Shown one piece after another: positions 63,697 through 64,000 of a stretch of 64,000 nt of DNA. The notes below the pieces were generated by a model that saw nothing but the letters and a program-made list of their open reading frames with translations, did not search any database and was not told the origin of the DNA. How positions within the stretch are numbered: the first letter of the stretch is position 1; each line of letters starts with the position of its first letter. A program made the translations under genes and the position numbers. This DNA is from Latilactobacillus fragifolii (GTDB lineage: Bacteria; Bacillota; Bacilli; Lactobacillales; Lactobacillaceae). The DNA lies in assembly GCF_905332535.1 (NCBI RefSeq), contig NZ_CAJOCF010000003.1, forward strand, positions 124,001-188,000, read 5' to 3'.

Positions 63697-64000
63697 ATGA
63701 CTCAAACTGATTTACAAACTGCTTTTAATCTTATTACCCAAGATGACACGCTAATCTACGGAGTCCTCAAAGATTTACACGTCCAAAGACAACGCAGCAA
63801 CTTCGCCGATCTCTATCAAATTGGCGTCATCGCCTTTGTTGAAGCCTACGAACAATTTCCCGGCGATGTCGAGACCGAAACCCACCGGTTCATGGTTTAC
63901 GCTTATCAGGCCGTTAAATGGGCCATTATGATGACTTTCCGCAAGGATAATAATCGCGACAAACGAATTGGTTTCGTTAACCGGGCAAACGATGATGATT
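63697..64000 (+). CDS. Sigma-70 family factor, ComX/SigH-like, cut off by window edge
   Basis: About 101 codons visible from ATG 63697 with ACAGGA upstream; the rest lies beyond the window. FADLYQIGVIAFVEAYEQFPGD and FMVYAYQAVKWAIMMTFRKDNNRDKRIGF match sigma region 2 (core binding and -10 recognition helices), like ComX/SigH alternative sigma factors. It lies 180 nt after the ComK-like gene on the same strand. Whether it controls competence or another regulon cannot be told without region 4. Confidence 0.75.
   Translation, partial: MTQTDLQTAFNLITQDDTLIYGVLKDLHVQRQRSNFADLYQIGVIAFVEAYEQFPGDVETETHRFMVYAYQAVKWAIMMTFRKDNNRDKRIGFVNRANDDD

Overview
The window looks like a piece of chromosome from a low-GC, facultatively anaerobic lactic acid bacterium of the Lactobacillaceae. 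Gene content and protein style fit Latilactobacillus (L. sakei/L. curvatus group) best. Supporting signs are a leucyl T-box, HPr/EI with a catabolite-response element (cre) elsewhere, CtsR and CopY operators, NrdR boxes, an acetyl-CoA-to-mevalonate operon, CoiA/MecA/Spx and a ComK-like protein. The species assignment is inference from protein similarity recalled from memory. No prophage, insertion sequence, CRISPR array or rRNA was seen. The region is mostly core genome.

Layout. 1-5.1 kb: truncated HAD phosphatase, MarR regulator, tRNA-Leu(CAG), nnrD, and a MurJ-like flippase coupled to an RsuA-type pseudouridine synthase. 5.1-9.8 kb: leuS under a T-box, then a secreted glucosaminidase with five LysM repeats. 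10-15.4 kb: PAP2 phosphatase, MnmM-like methyltransferase, cutC, uppP, and the relQ-nadK-rluD cluster. 15.4-19.2 kb: CYTH protein, SpxH/YjbH adaptor, coiA, mecA and spx, the Firmicute yjb neighbourhood of redox and competence control. 19.4-26.3 kb: MBL hydrolase, DUF975 protein, a BceAB-type transporter with divergent BceRS-type two-component system, and a broken small lipoprotein gene.

26.3-33.5 kb: orphan cellobiose-type EIIC with a cre, nrdDG with NrdR-like boxes, and a copYB copper operon with two cop boxes. 33.6-40.6 kb: ptsHI, CtsR-controlled clpE, and DUF1827, PPC-domain and MucBP-like proteins. 40.6-51.5 kb: prfC, a CNNM/CBS protein, AI-2E exporter, GNAT, Ntdp phosphatase, mutY-recX plus a 59-residue membrane protein, rlmD, DUF805 and a nucleoside deoxyribosyltransferase. 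51.5-52.1 kb is a coding-free stretch that appears to encode a structured RNA of about 450 nt on the minus strand. 52.2-55.8 kb: thiolase-mvaA-mvaS. 56-62.5 kb: DUF1659/DUF2922 pair, HEXXH membrane protein, sugar-phosphate isomerase-like protein, GlnPQ-type glutamine transporter, peptide deformylase and galU. 62.7-64 kb: a ComK-like regulator followed by a truncated sigma-70-family gene.

The best candidates for something new are the structured RNA at 51561-52010, with a long-range closing helix, its own promoter and a terminator; the ComK-like/sigma factor pair at the right edge, whose intergenic region carries several dyads; and a group of smaller oddities: a MutY that has lost the cysteines of its iron-sulfur cluster, a terminator inside the coiA coding region, an NrdR box folded into the terminator hairpin of the copper operon, and a frameshifted lipoprotein gene. 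All functional statements rest on motif recognition by eye; no searches were run.
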